A DNA stretch of 64,000 nt from the NCBI GenBank assembly GCA_024516035.1, contig CM044967.1, forward strand, positions 6,075,284-6,139,283, in the 5' to 3' direction. Shown here in pieces: positions 51,060 to 62,028 of this stretch. The DNA comes from Bactericera cockerelli. Its lineage: Eukaryota > Arthropoda > Insecta > Hemiptera > Triozidae. The position numbers were made by a program, and so were the translations under genes. Under the pieces are notes generated by a model, which saw only the letters and a program-made list of their open reading frames with translations, did not search any database and was not told where the DNA came from. The stretch's first letter is position 1. Each line of letters opens with the position of its first letter.

Positions 51060-51155
51060 ATTATGAGTCGGAGTTTCAACCAATCGCAGCACACCATAGC
51101 CTGACTTGAGGGATGGTCTGCCTCATCTTCACTTTAATCCTGTTTTATAATAATA
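51060..51155 (+). mobile_element. element Z end
   Basis: GAGTCGGAGTTTCAACCAAT, CGCAGCACACCATAGCC and GACTTGAGGGATGGTCTG, ending in a TTTAATCCTGTTTTATAAT phrase and an AATAAT run. It parallels the right end of the 6385-6990 element. Confidence 0.5.
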
Positions 51156-51214
51156 ATAAATAATAATATCACTTTATTTATACTGCCCAATTAGGACTAT
51201 TAGGTCTCATTATT

Positions 51215-51242
51215 CCGTCTTGGGTTGTAAGCCCAAGACGTA
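51215..51242. repeat. hairpin CGTCTTGGG/CCCAAGACG
   Basis: Perfect 9-bp stem with a TTGTAAG loop. Part of a GC-richer stretch of unknown origin extending to about 51340. Confidence 0.75.
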
Positions 51243-51369
51243 TTATAATGTGGTAAAAATCCCAAATGGGAGGGTAACTTATCATGTCTCGGTTGGGTTT
51301 CGAAGTTCCAACCCGCGACCTCTGGAACTTCTGAATTCAGACAGACTTTTATAGAACGATCTCTAGAGA

Positions 51370-52730
51370 TAAATTAGGTATGCATTGAATTATTATTATG
51401 TACTTTGGATTATTATTAAAAAATACTCGAGCATCCAATGAGACATTTTAATGCATCATTTAAGGATCTTAACTGTAGTTTCTATGTGGTTTTATTTTCC
51501 ATGTCTTTTAGTTGTCTTATTTAGTTGATTATTTCTGCTGTCATTTTTTGTGGTTATTTTTGTGAAAAATGGTTGATGTAAATGTTGTTAGATATTGATC
51601 CTGATTCTTATTGGCACTTTATTGTTGGTATAGAGATTATTGTTGTTGATTTTGTTTATTTTTTTGCGAGTAAAAAAAAAAATCTGTTATTTGTTGTTAT
51701 TGGCTCCCTGAATTTTTGTTCTTTTTATTTTGAACATTTTCATTTTCAGAATGAGATGTTTTTGCACAAGTAGGTAGGTGAAAAGCACCTAGCTGAGAAA
51801 CTTCATCCTATATTGGAACCCCGCGATGCCTCGTTTTATATTTCTTATTAGGCGCAGTACTCAGGGTCAGTTTCCGAACGCTACGGGGAGTGGCGACCCC
51901 CTGGCACCCGAGATTGAAGATCCCTGGCAGCTTTCGATAGCGTCTCGTCAGGAATTCAGCCTTGAAAATATAATATTATTATCTGTTGTTCTGCTCGAAT
52001 AGAATTTTATTAGAGCGAAAAACACCTTATGTTTGCTAAGATCGGGATCACCAGTCCCATTTTCAGTACAAACAGAAAAGTGTTCTATAGAAAATTAATA
52101 TATAATTATGAAGAAAAAAAAAACTGTGAGGTGAACTTAATCAACCAGTTCTCTTCCTACATTATAGGTAAGAAAAAGAAAACTCAATTTTTTTGTAATT
52201 TCATGTACGGAGTATGTAAATTTTCAGTGGGCATATGTCACTGCGATATTAAAGTCCTATCCAGGCCGTATTAAATAGCTTTATTTTACTACTAGAACAA
52301 CTGCTTTTCCTGAGAAAAAAACGTTACCCATTTCTAACTGCTTTTTATTATTTGTTTGGAAAATGGAAGGAAAAATGCACTGCAATGAGTTTCATGTTTT
52401 GTTAATTTCAGTTGAAACTTCTCCCTTACAGTTTTGTATTTTAGAGAGATGCGTGTTTGTGAGGCCATTATTTTTGAAACCGTGAAACAGTTAGGTGGTA
52501 ATTTGAACGCTTTTGATGTGCGTTAGAGCAAGATTCATGTGGGCAAAAAATCGGATATAGACACGTGAAAAGAATTTTTAATTATTAATGTACGTATACA
52601 GTGGAACCTGGATATAATAGACGCCAAGGGACAGAGCAAAACATCTATGATAAAGAGGTTTCTAATATAGCCAGTTATCTATTACACATAAACAGGTCAC
52701 GCAGGGACCTGAGATTTTCTCCATTATAAA
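51370..52730. other. unassigned sequence
   Basis: No supported gene. A GC-rich patch at 51870-51960 (CGAACGCTACGGGGAGTGGC) stands out, but I cannot identify it. Confidence 0.4.
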
Positions 52731-52731
52731 G

Positions 52732-52984
52732 AGCCAGCCTCCGTGGCGTAACGGTTGTGACTACTGCCTGATGTATTCCAGAGATCCTTACTTCGATCCC
52801 CGGTCGGGGCAGACATTTCACACAGAAAATTCTGTCCCCTCCGTACACGTGCAGAGGCTGGAATTTCCCGCCCTACCCAGGCTGGGTGAGGTTAATGTGG
52901 GTAGCTGGTACGATTCCTAGCAAATGGAGGGTAAAACTCCCGTCCTAATCAGGACGTTAAATTGAACAGAATCGTTGGCGTTGA
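52732..52984 (+). mobile_element. SINE-A, lacks RTE-like tail
   Basis: Head CCAGCCTCCGTGGCGTAACG, B-box region TACTTCGATCCCCGG, body CAGGCTGGGTGAGGTTAATG and CCGTCCTAATCAGGACG. It stops at ATCGTTGGCGTTGAAA, just where the RTE-like tail begins. Confidence 0.85.
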
Positions 52985-53815
52985 AAACAACGAATCATAT
53001 TTAATAAGGTCTCCAGAAAGTATTTAGGTTCGAGAAGAACGCACCGACGAAAGTTAGAGATATACCTCATTACCTATCTCTTATGCAAATTTGAAGTTCT
53101 ATATTTGGTGTATAAAAGTTCAAATTATGTAATAATTAATACATATTTATTTTTGCTTTTGATAACTTTACAACAAGCACTTTTCATAAATGTATAAATA
53201 AGTTTTCATATAAAAACTTAAATGCACAGTATTGCACACAGGTTTTAATACAATCTCAACATCTTTTCTAAGTCTCGCCTTTAAACTTATACATGTATCT
53301 TCTTAGATAAAGATCTTTTATTATTGTTAGAACTGCATGGCACATGGATTTCATAGAATATAATATAATACTTATAATATAATATCTAAAATTGTATTAG
53401 GTATAATGCTTTCCTATAAGCTCTAATATTCTTTTTTACAAGCTCTTCATATTGTATCTCTTAGATAGGTCCTTACGTCATCTTTTACATGGGCTCTCAT
53501 CGCTACCAATACTCCTTCAATGTCATTGATCCAACGTTTTCCTCTGCACTTATTCGCAACACCTGACATAAGCCTGCCCATCAGTTCCCCCCACTCCTGA
53601 CATGATGGATGGCGTGTTATTTAGACAGGCGATGTGTTACACAGGTAATAGTCATCATCATTGTAAGCACTATCAGAAGAGTCATCAGTATTGCCATTAG
53701 TAGCAGCACCAGCATCTCATAAAGTAAATACAAAATAAAAGAAAACAGATGAAAATTACAAGATAAATGAAATTTTATGTGAAAAAAGAAACGATAATTC
53801 TGAAGAGTATAACAC
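52985..53815. other. unassigned AT-rich sequence
   Basis: No gene or known element recognised. Short frames only. Confidence 0.4.
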
Positions 53816-53818
53816 AGA

Positions 53819-54019
53819 AGCCAGCCTCTGTGGCGTAACGGTTCTGACTACTGCCCTATGTCCAAAGATCGCCGGAGATAGAAAATTCTGTTCACTACGA
53901 ACAGTGGAACACGTAAGGCTGGTATTTCCAGCCCTACCCAGGCTGGTACGATTCCCAGTGAATGGAGGGTAAAACCCTCCTGACTATCTCAATATCAGGA
54001 CGTTGAAACCAAATATAAT
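53819..54019 (+). mobile_element. SINE-A, internally deleted, 3'-truncated
   Basis: CCAGCCTCTGTGGCGTAACG head, a shortened B-box region (AAAGATCGCCGG), then CCCTACCCAGGCTGGTACGA, which skips the GAGGTTAATGTGGGTAGC segment. It then has ATTCCCAGTGAATGGAGGG. Confidence 0.8.
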
Positions 54020-54040
54020 CAACCTGTCACAATAGAATCA

Positions 54041-54166
54041 ATGGACATGAAAGGAGCCTAGACATTGGATCTGGGCGTCCATATAATCCTCTCACCACCG
54101 TGATTTAGGTATCAATACCTATCTCACGGACACGGAATTATTATTATTATTATTATTATTATAATA
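54041..54166 (+). mobile_element. element H with a single 19-bp unit
   Basis: ATGGACATGAAAGGAGCCTA once, then GACATTGGATCTGGGCGTCC, CTCTCACCACCGTGATTTAG, CTATCTCACGGACACGG and an (ATT)n tail of about nine units. The stem CCGTGA..TCACGG also contains AGGTAT/ATACCT. Confidence 0.8.
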
Positions 54167-54334
54167 GATCTAAAAGAGGTCTGTGTGATAATTGAGGCTT
54201 CACTTGTAGAACTCCATTCAGTCAATAATAATACTAATAACACAGTTAGAAATATATATTTCGAGTGACATGTTTGTCTTGTCTAATGCATCTTATAAAG
54301 AAAAAAACCAAGGAGATATACAGGTATGTGCTTT

Positions 54335-54396
54335 AAGCTGGCTGGAGACCATTACTCTCCTCAGCTGTAGAAAAGCTGGTAACTACAACAAAAACC
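54335..54396 (+). mobile_element. element F 3' fragment
   Basis: AGCTGGCTGGAGACCATTAC, then CTCAGCTGTAGAAAAGCTGG and ACAACAAAAACC. It directly precedes another element F copy in the same orientation. Confidence 0.7.
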
Positions 54397-54846
54397 ACAG
54401 TGTCTCGCTAGAGGACTATAATAAACAGAGAACTGACTAGCCAACCCTTACAAGCCAGGCTAGCTTGTGGTTTTCTAAGGGTTTAATGGCTTATAAAGAA
54501 AAAGTCTCTGGCTGGGGGACTATAAACAGGGAGTAGACCAGCCTTGGCTTGGTTCTGGGGGCCCTTGTCAATTATTAGCCTCCTTGTAAAGACAGTGGTA
54601 GAAGTGCTGAGTCATTCATTCCTCCACTGTCGGGCTACCATCGTTCACGATGACGCCACCCTATGATGATGATGAAAGAAAAAGTCGAAATCCTCACAAT
54701 AGTTGATCGCACATAGAGGAATATGTGCTTTCGGACGAGCCAACTTTCAACTTAAGTTGCCTGGAGACCATCACTCCTCTCAGCTGTAGCCCATCACTCC
54801 TCTCAGCTGTAGCCAAGCTGGTAACAACAACAACAACAACAACAAC
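54397..54846 (+). mobile_element. element F interrupted by a nested retroposon
   Basis: The left part runs CAGTGTCTCGCTAGAGGAC to GGCTTATAAAGAAAAAGTC. The right part resumes GAAATCCTCACAATAGTTGA and ends with CAGCTGTAGCCAAGCTGGTA plus (CAA)n. ATCACTCCTCTCAGCTGTAGCC is partly repeated at 54770/54787, a local ~20-bp duplication. Confidence 0.8.
54507..54674 (+). mobile_element. 168-bp nested retroposon with 12-bp TSD, (GAT)n tail
   Basis: It is flanked by AAAGAAAAAGTC at 54495-54506 and 54675-54686. It begins TCTGGCTGGGGGACTATAAA and contains TTGGTTCTGGGGGCCCTTGT and CTCCACTGTCGGGCTACC, ending GATGATGATG. A related fragment (GGTTCTGGAGGTCCCTGTCA) is at 61748. Confidence 0.8.
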
Positions 54847-54849
54847 AAT

Positions 54850-56360
54850 CATTCAAATTCCAACCCTCGTCATCGTGATGCGGGAAAAATTGTTTTTCTG
54901 AATATTCATCGATTAACTAGACATGAAAACCTTATCGAAACATTGAATATGACACAATTCTAGACAAATATTTATCTTTAAAATCTTCTCTTAGAAGCTT
55001 TTAACATTAGCTTAGGAAAAGAACCTTTGTAAAAAAAAAGAACTTCATGAGGTTGGCATCATTTAACCTGTTTCTGATGGTAGAGGTCGGTTGGTTCTGT
55101 CTTTCCTATTATACATATTAAGGGCATGCCATTCTTAACGCCAACACTGTTAACGTACAACATCACCGCTCGTTAAGTAAGAAAATGAAGTCCAAATCTA
55201 GATAATGGTCCAAATAACTAGACTTTATATTGTTTACTTCAGTATTTCTTTACATCCGAATTTATTGAACAGTAATGCAAGGATTCAAGGAGATACTGTA
55301 CTCAGTAACTATTTGTAGCTAATATGTATACATTGTAATATTTTTAGCATGGGTTCATGGGTAGGTATATATTAAATATCTACGCTTATTTTCCGAATAT
55401 TCCTCAAAATTTCTCAATAAAACAAACAGACAGAAGTTAAACAAACGGAAAACCCATGTAGCACTTCTCACTAGTAGGGTGTGTTGTGGAAAAGTAAACA
55501 AAAGTCGCGAAACACACGATTTCCATTTTCCAAAGTGTAAATAAATACTAAAGAAAAACCTTTACCAAACCCACTTTTCTCGGCGAGTTTCTTCTTCTCA
55601 TTCCATTGAGATCTCGAAAAACATTACCAGGTGAAGACAGTACAAATAAAATGAAGAAAGGTCTTTTACCTTGAATTTTTCCTTTTCAGCTACTAATCAT
55701 TGCTCCATTCACGAATAAGGAAATTCGTATGAATTTCAAGGTTAGAAAAGCAACTATATACAACAAAAGTTCATAGTGACAGTTAAATATAACACCATTG
55801 GATTTCATTTATTAAAAAAAAACTAATTTAAAAGCACTCAAAATTAATTATTTTTACAGTACAAAAGACATTAAAATGGTTCAGAGATTTCTTAAATTTC
55901 ACCATAAATGAATCTTTATCAAAAGACAATTCAGTTACAAAATTTGTCTCAAATTCATGTCACCAAACTAACGTCTACTTTGCTAAAAATTAAAATTTGT
56001 TCCCGAACTAAACAACCTGTGAAAATTTTACTAAATATACTTCTAACAACTTTTTATTCAACAAATTTATTTAGTTTTTTTTTCTTTTTAAAAAAGAATT
56101 TGTCTATCTACATTTGAACGGAAATATTTCATCCCCATGAGATGTGGGAGACTGCACGTTTCACTAGCTAGTTCGGATGTAACAATATTTTGAGAGAGAT
56201 GTAGATTGAGAAAGGATAGCCGTTCTCTCCTCCAGCCAGTGTTCCTCGGAGAAAGGAGGTGCGCATTTAGGATGTGTTTCGACCTCTTCGGGAAACTGTG
56301 TCAACTTGTCGCACCAAAAAATTTATTCAAAAAATTTATTCAATAAATTTTATTTATTTA
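54850..56360. other. unassigned AT-rich sequence
   Basis: No supported gene. 55080-55160 contains GAGGTCGGTTGGTTCTGTCT and GGGCATGCCATTCTTAACGC, a diverged inverted SINE-A/RTE-like 3' segment. Confidence 0.4.
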
Positions 56361-56369
56361 TTAATTGTT

Positions 56370-56405
56370 TCTGCGGGATGAGACAGAGTAAAAGAAGAAG
56401 AAGAA
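56370..56405 (+). mobile_element. SINE-A tail scrap
   Basis: TGCGGGATGAGACAGAGTAA then AAGAAGAAGAAG. Only the last ~35 bp of the SINE-A tail remain. Confidence 0.7.
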
Positions 56406-56664
56406 CATTAATTGTTTCTACGGGCAGCTACCCATTTTTGCAAAGTCCCTACATTGAAAATCAATAAAAAAAAAAGATGAGGGATCTCTTTTCGTCATCT
56501 TTAGGTAGTTACGAGTATGCTTAATGAAAATAATAATTAAAGTTATTAACTTTCATATACATAAAATTACGTTGAGTACAAAAAAATGTCCCTGAAGGTA
56601 AGCAAAATCCAGCGAGGTTAGGACTTGAATGAAGGACCATTAAAATGTATCTTGAATTGAGGAC

Positions 56665-56735
56665 TCGTGAAGCTGGCTATTCCCAGCCCAATCCAGGCTG
56701 GGTACAGTTAATGTGGGTAGCGGGTTTGTGAGTCT
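56665..56735 (+). mobile_element. SINE-A body scrap
   Basis: GCTGGCTATTCCCAGCCCAA, TCCAGGCTGGGTACAGTTAA and TGTGGGTAGCGGG match the central part of SINE-A. Confidence 0.55.
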
Positions 56736-56839
56736 GAGTTTCAAAGATACTTTTAGTGATCGTTTGTCTGATAGGTACCAGTTAAATCTAGGGATGGGGA
56801 AATCTCAAGAACGGATTTGTACCCTGATTAGGCTACGCT

Positions 56840-56950
56840 TTTAATTAATTTCAAATTTAATTAATTTGATTTCAATTCAATTTAATTAATTCAATTTAAT
56901 CAATTTCAAATTTAATTAAATTAATTTTAAGTCAATTTAAGTCACTTCAA
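56840..56950. repeat. degenerate TCAATTTAATTAAT repeat
   Basis: Alternating TTTCAAATTTAATTAA and TTCAATTTAATTAA variants with strong local self-complementarity. Confidence 0.7.
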
Positions 56951-57060
56951 ATTATAAAAAAAACTATAACAACTAAGCTTATCTTCCTTCAAGTCGGAGT
57001 TTCATCCAATCACAGCGCTTTTTAGTCCAATTTTAACGTATTCTATATTACGACCCCATC

Positions 57061-57180
57061 ACCAACCTGAGTTGCTTGCTCGATAAGGCGGTGAACCAGG
57101 AGGTCGGTGGTTTGAGTCCTAATTTCACTAGAAATTTAGCAGCGTGAGCTTGAATAGTTGAGACATCACGTAGATTCATA
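57061..57180 (+). mobile_element. SINE-B copy
   Basis: ACCAACCTGAGTTGCTTGCT, GTGAACCAGGAGGTCGGTGG and B-box-like GGTTTGAGTCC, then TTTAGCAGCGTGAGCTTGAA and TTGAGACATCACG. Diverged. Confidence 0.7.
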
Positions 57181-57290
57181 CAAAAATAAAATTGTGGTGT
57201 TAATCCGGCCCTTAGTCCCTTTGTGTGGTTAAAGAAAACAGCTAGTTTAAGCGTATTATAATAATAATAACTATTTATTGACAATATTAC

Positions 57291-57422
57291 CGACCTCAGT
57301 CGCTTGACCGGTAGAGCGACGGACTTGTAACCTGGAGGTCGGTGGTTCAAGTCCCTAGTTCAGCAAAGATTTAGTAAAGCGAGTGACATCACGAAAGTGA
57401 TTGACACAGATATTATGATAAC
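57291..57422 (+). mobile_element. SINE-B copy
   Basis: ACCGACCTCAGTCGCTTGAC, CGGACTTGTAACCTGGAGG and B box GGTTCAAGTCCC, then TTTAGTAAAGCGAGTGACAT, with a ~15-bp internal deletion relative to the 8931 copy. Confidence 0.85.
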
Positions 57423-57444
57423 GAACTTACCTTGACAATATTGA

Positions 57445-57482
57445 CAAAGGGCGTGATTATTGCCTGAGGCAATCTGTGCCAT
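57445..57482 (-). mobile_element. element E hairpin scrap, reverse
   Basis: AAAGGGCGTGATTATTGCCT, GAGGCAATCTGTGCCATC. The ATTGCC/GGCAAT stem is kept with a different loop. Confidence 0.55.
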
Positions 57483-57501
57483 CAAACCTATTTTATACTT
57501 A

Positions 57502-57628
57502 CGCTGAGAATAAAAAAATTATCGAGGACATTCATCCTGAAGGATAACTTACTAGCTAACAAGGATGATTCATCCTCCTTTAAGTTATCCTTAAGGATGA
57601 ATGTCCTCGATAATTTTTTTTCTCAGTG
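57502..57628. mobile_element. 127-bp Tc1/mariner-type MITE, second copy
   Basis: CGCTGAGA.. and ..TCTCAGTG ends with TA on both sides (57500-57501 and 57629-57630). The inner arms ATCGAGGACATTCATCCT and AGGATGAATGTCCTCGAT are nearly perfectly inverted. Relative to 22916 it is inserted in the reverse orientation and differs in one half of the internal repeat. Confidence 0.9.
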
Positions 57629-57754
57629 TAGGTATCCGTTTAAATTTTCCGACACAATAAGGCCCTCGCATTTGAAGAGGAAGGTACAAGCATTTCAGAG
57701 CCTGCGTTCTCCGTTGCTTCCACGGTTATTTCTCTCTGTGAGCTTTCATTATCT

Positions 57755-57765
57755 CTCTCACTCTC

Positions 57766-57829
<64 letters not shown>

Positions 57830-57880
57830 TCTCTCTCTCTCTTCCCTCTTTGTCTCTCTCCTTTTCTCTCAAAAGCTCAT
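57755..57880. repeat. (CT)n microsatellite
   Basis: About 30 uninterrupted CT units near 57774-57832, then TTTCTC variants. Confidence 0.9.
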
Positions 57881-58059
57881 AATATATCCATATTATATTT
57901 TGTCTCTTTTGAAAAAAAATTGCCGCCTTTTAGTTTGAGCCATAGAAAGAGGCCTTATTTACGATAGTAGTATACTGCCGGATTAGGACTTACTAGTCCA
58001 ATATTACAGCAATGTCATGACGAATAATAATTAAAATAATAGTATTTATTGGAAGGTAA

Positions 58060-58257
58060 CCAGCCTCCCTGGCGTAACGGTTGTGACTACTGCCCGTAGT
58101 CCAGAGATCCCGAGTTCGATCCCCGGTTGAGGCAGACTTTTCAAAGAAAATTCTGTTCCCTCCGAACACGTGAGACTAGCATTTCCAGCCCTACCCATGC
58201 TGGGCGAGGTTAATGTGGTAGCTGGTACGATTTCCAGTGAATGAAGGGTAACACCCC
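58060..58257 (+). mobile_element. SINE-A, 3'-truncated
   Basis: CCAGCCTCCCTGGCGTAACG head, B box GAGTTCGATCCCCGG, body CATGCTGGGCGAGGTTAATG. It ends at GAAGGGTAACACCCC, before the CCGTCCTA palindrome. Confidence 0.85.
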
Positions 58258-58403
58258 AGTGGAAGTAGATATTGTTTTTCTATATATTTTTACATAATAT
58301 AGTAATGAATAAATGAAATTATACTCACGCTACCGGGATTACCGGACTCTTGTTTCTTCAAGTCGGAGTTTCCACCAATCACAGTGCTCTATTTATCTGG
58401 CTT

Positions 58404-58797
58404 ATCTTTAGTGTAATCTTGCCAGCCTCCGTGGCGTAATGGTTGTGACTACTACCCGTAGTCCAGAGATCATGAGTTCGATCCCCGGACGGAGCAAATT
58501 TTTCACACAGAAAATTCTGTTCCCTCCGTTCATGTGAGGCTGGCATTTCCGGCCCTACCCAGGCTGGGTGAGGTTAATGTGGGTAGCTGGTACGATTCCC
58601 AGCGAATGGAGGGTAATACCCCCGTCCGAATTCAGGACGTTAAATCAAATATAATCGTTGGCGTTAGGAAGGGCATCCAGCCGTAAAACATGTGCCAAAA
58701 CCAACCAACCTCAACCATGAGGTTGAACAGCGTCTACCCTGCTTAAGCGGGATAAGACAGAGTAAAAGAAGAAGAAGAAGATCTTTAGTGTAATCTT
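58404..58797 (+). mobile_element. SINE-A, complete, 17-bp TSD
   Basis: SINE 58421-58780 is flanked by ATCTTTAGTGTAATCTT at 58404-58420 and 58781-58797. It contains head GCCAGCCTCCGTGGCGTAAT, B box GAGTTCGATCCCCGG, body, GGCGTTAGGAAGGGCATCCA, AACCATGAGGTTGAACAGCG, GGGATAAGACAGAG and an (AAG)n tail. This defines the ~360-bp full element. It interrupts an element Z-like sequence (CAAGTCGGAGTTTCCACCAA at 58355). Confidence 0.95.
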
Positions 58798-58854
58798 ATT
58801 TTAGAAATTCGTCAGTGTTTTTTAAAACCTGTTGAACTGTTTAAAAGTTAGGAC

Positions 58855-59262
58855 CTTCTCCTTCTCCTCTTTCTCCTCCTCCTCCTTTTCCTAATTCACA
58901 TCCACTTTCTTCGTCTCCTCCTCCTCCTTCTCCTCATTCTACTATTCCTCCTTATCCTCCTCTACTTTCTTCTACACTTCCTCCTCTTCTACCTCCTCTT
59001 CCTTCTCCTCATTCTACTATTCCTCCTTATCCTCCTCTACTATCTTCCTTCTCCTCATTATTCTAGTCCTCCTTCTTCGAATCTACTATCTTCCTCCTCT
59101 TCCTTTTCCTCATTCTTCTATTCCTCCTTCTTCTAATCTACTATCTTCCTCCTCTTCCTTTTCCTCATTCTTCTATTCCTCCTTCTTCTAATCTACTATC
59201 TTACTCCTCTTCCTTCTCCTCATTCTTCTATTTCTCCTTCTTCTAATCTACTTTCTTCTCCT
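58855..59262. repeat. (TCC/TTC)n tract with ~55-bp internal repeat
   Basis: TTCTCCTCATTCT-type sequence. A unit containing CTTCTAATCTACTATCTTCC and TCCTCATTCTTCTATTCCTC is repeated about four times between 59040 and 59250, a nested minisatellite. Confidence 0.85.
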
Positions 59263-59576
59263 AGTAGTCACTGTGGCAGAGCGAGTTAGCGCGCTAGGCA
59301 TTGCACACATGGTGACCTGGGTTCGATGCCCAGCGGGGGAGGATTTTTTCTGCTCTGTACTTGGATGTTCGGGGTCCACTCATACCTCGTGAGGAAAAAT
59401 GAGTAGTTACTTGTATGAGTAACGACCAGTGGCGGCATTACCAGAGTAAAAAGAAATTAATGTAATAGAATAATTCGAAATGTAAAGGAGGCTCTTAGTA
59501 ATGCTGCGCTACCCACAAAAATTGTGAAGAGACCTTGAGCTTCACCACAAAGAAATTCGTACATACATACATACAT
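59263..59576 (+). mobile_element. SINE-C, full-length, 13-bp TSD
   Basis: Nearly the same as 8451-8754, with an (ATAC)n tail. It is flanked by ACTTTCTTCTCCT at 59250-59262 and 59577-59589, showing that it landed inside the pre-existing TCC array. Confidence 0.95.
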
Positions 59577-59589
59577 ACTTTCTTCTCCT

Positions 59590-59765
59590 CTTCCTCCTTC
59601 TTCTCCTCTACTTTCTTCTCCTCTTCCTCCTTCTCCTCCTCTTCCTTCTCCTTCTTTTTCATCTCCTCTCTCCTCTTTCATAATCATTCTTACATTCTTC
59701 TCCTTTTTTTGTAGTCTTCTTTTATTATGTTTCTTACTTTTCACCTTTTCTCTTCTTCTTGAGAT
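59590..59765. repeat. (TCC/TTC)n tract, continuation
   Basis: Right-hand part of the array split by the SINE-C insertion. Confidence 0.85.
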
Positions 59766-59930
59766 TGTTTTTCTTCTATCTTTTTTCTCGTGTTTCAAAT
59801 TTTTTCCATGAAATTCGTATACTTTCTGTTGCCTTACTTGTTAGCTCAAATTCCCTGTTGAGATGAGCTATTATACTTGTCCCCAAAGTCAGGACTAATG
59901 ACCGACCTTGGTGTGAGGGTGTATTAACGT

Positions 59931-60085
59931 TTTTTTTATAATTTGGGTTTCACGTCGCTTTTAACTGCATGGTCATATCATGACGGGAGTGTTATCCTCG
60001 CAGGTACGTTACAAACCTGATACCCACATTATACTCATCCAGCTTTGGTTGGGTCGGAATTCCAGCATCACGAAGTATTGCATGT
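59931..60085 (+). mobile_element. element G copy
   Basis: T-run, then TTTCACGTCGCTTTTAACTG, CATGGTCATATCATGACGGG, ACCTGATACCCACATTA and TTGGGTCGGAATTCCAGCAT. The (GTTTGTTTT)n sequence after it may be a later expansion. Confidence 0.7.
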
Positions 60086-60139
60086 GTGTTTGTTTTGTTT
60101 TTGTTTGTTTGTTTTGTTTTGTTTTTTTTTTTTTTTGGC

Positions 60140-61495
60140 ATTGGGCAAAAATAACTCGTACAATCATACGGCTATATTACAATGTATACTAATATCTAAA
60201 ATGGCTAGTAATTAAATAAATAAAAATTTAGAAGAAAAATATAACGTTGAATATGTTTTTATTATTACAGCAAGGGTTTTGTATTGTTAGTTTGTCTAAA
60301 GTACCTCAATAGATGATGTTTCATGGCTACAAATGAGAGAATATAATCATGAGAATTGGAAAAGAGATTACGGAGAAAAACTCTTCATGGAAACTGCTAC
60401 AAGTAGGTCCGTTACACACACAGCGGGCTTAATCTATACTAAAATGGGGTATGTATGTGGCAATATCCCTTTATATTGGGTATATTATCTAGGCTTAATT
60501 TATACTAAAATGTGTTATATGGCAATATCCCTTTATATTGGGTATATTATGATACTCTTTGTTTCTTCTCCTGTAGTTATGGAGCGATATAATTTTATGA
60601 GAACTGCAATATCTACTTTTTACTTCATTAGTTTTGTACGAAATAAAAAGTTATGAGTAGGAATACAATCGTAATCAGTAAAATATCTTCCTAATAAAAC
60701 TAACCTGAAGTTGAGTTTTATCTCTGTCTGGCAAAGTATACATAGCAGGGGTGGATAAATTACTAATACGTGTGTGTAAGAGATAAAATAATAGTAGAAT
60801 TTCTCACTTTTATTTCTGGCTGATTTGCCTCATATAATACGTAGGTAAACTGAGCCCGCATTGTAGCAACCTTATCTTCTCTTGCATAGAATTGCTGGTA
60901 GAATATTCCTGTTGTATAGATATCTGCTATAGTTAAGTTAAGCGAAACAAGTTAAGCCAATATTTTGTGTCTAAATGGTTCGCTAATCAGCACAGTACCT
61001 AATCAGCACAAAAATAAAAATTAAAAACTATTACAACTCCAACAACTGTTACAACAACAACAACTCGAACAACAACTATTACAATTCCTACTACAAAAAC
61101 TACTTAAATGATCGGAAGTCTTAGATATTAATTATATGTGAAAATGAAACAACAGAGTTTTCAATGAAAAACGAGCCTCATATCTTAGAATGAACCTACT
61201 TTGAAAACTACCCACCTCCTCCGCCCGCCCTCTTGATTTATATCCTATTATTATTATAGTTATTATTATTATTGTTGTTTGTCGAGAGGATGGTAATGCA
61301 TGTTTTCAAAGAATTCCCAAACATGCATTAATACGGAGACATGCAAACATTGTTCTCAAGTACCTACCTATCACATTAATCAGCGCTATTTATGTGCCCG
61401 GTTGATAATATTTTTGATTCTATTCTTTGTTTTTATTTTTTCTTCTTTATTCGTCTTCTCACTGACCTTTTAGTCTCAATGGCTAAAGCAGCAGA
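60140..61495. other. unassigned AT-rich sequence
   Basis: No supported gene. It contains a local duplication at 60426-60555 and a CAA/ACT-rich patch at 61040-61110. Confidence 0.4.
60426..60555 (+). repeat. tandem duplication of ~65 bp
   Basis: GGCTTAATCTATACTAAAAT, then GGCAATATCCCTTTATATTG and GGTATATTAT, occurs twice in a row. Units differ by a small deletion and two substitutions. The enclosing 107-residue frame lacks domain features. Confidence 0.85.
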
Positions 61496-61498
61496 CTT

Positions 61499-61714
61499 AT
61501 AATAATAATACGGCACTCTTTAGTGGAGGGTAACCACCAGGCAAGGTTAATGCTCAAAGCATTTTCTACCACCTAACCCTCAGAGTCTTATTATTATGTG
61601 GTAACAAACTCAAATTAACGAGGAAAAATTAATGCACTGCTTGAGATTCGAACCAAAGGATCCCTACCTACCTGGATTACCAGACTAGCGAGTTAACACT
61701 GGACTACCAGTGCA
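61499..61714 (-). mobile_element. SINE-D, full-length, reverse
   Basis: AATAATAATACGGCACTCTT (inverted tail), hairpin AATGCTCAAAGCATT, body, GATTCGAACCAAAGGATCC (B box inverted) and TAACACTGGACTACCAGTGC (A-box region inverted). Confidence 0.85.
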
Positions 61715-62028
61715 GGACAACCTGGATGTCGGTGGTTCGAGACTATTGTCATGGTTCTGGAGGTCCCTGTCAACTATTAGCTTCCTTGTACACTTGTACA
61801 AATGTACAGTCTAACCTGGATAGAATAAGAAAATATTCAGGTGAAAAATGTACCTCTCTTTAACGTAAAATTACCTCTTTTAATATGAGAAATCCGGATA
61901 TAAGAGAAAAAATTGGGTTCCTTGAGTTCTCTTTTATCCAGGTTCGACTATAATTATAATATAATAAGACAAAGAATTGCTATTCACAATTATATCACTA
62001 AATTAATTATGTATATTGAAGTTGAGGT

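Noticed and set aside
60333..60656. 107-residue membrane-like protein
   Set aside because: Contains a recent 65-bp tandem duplication and no domain. Reads like chance in AT-rich DNA, and no homologous copy seen.
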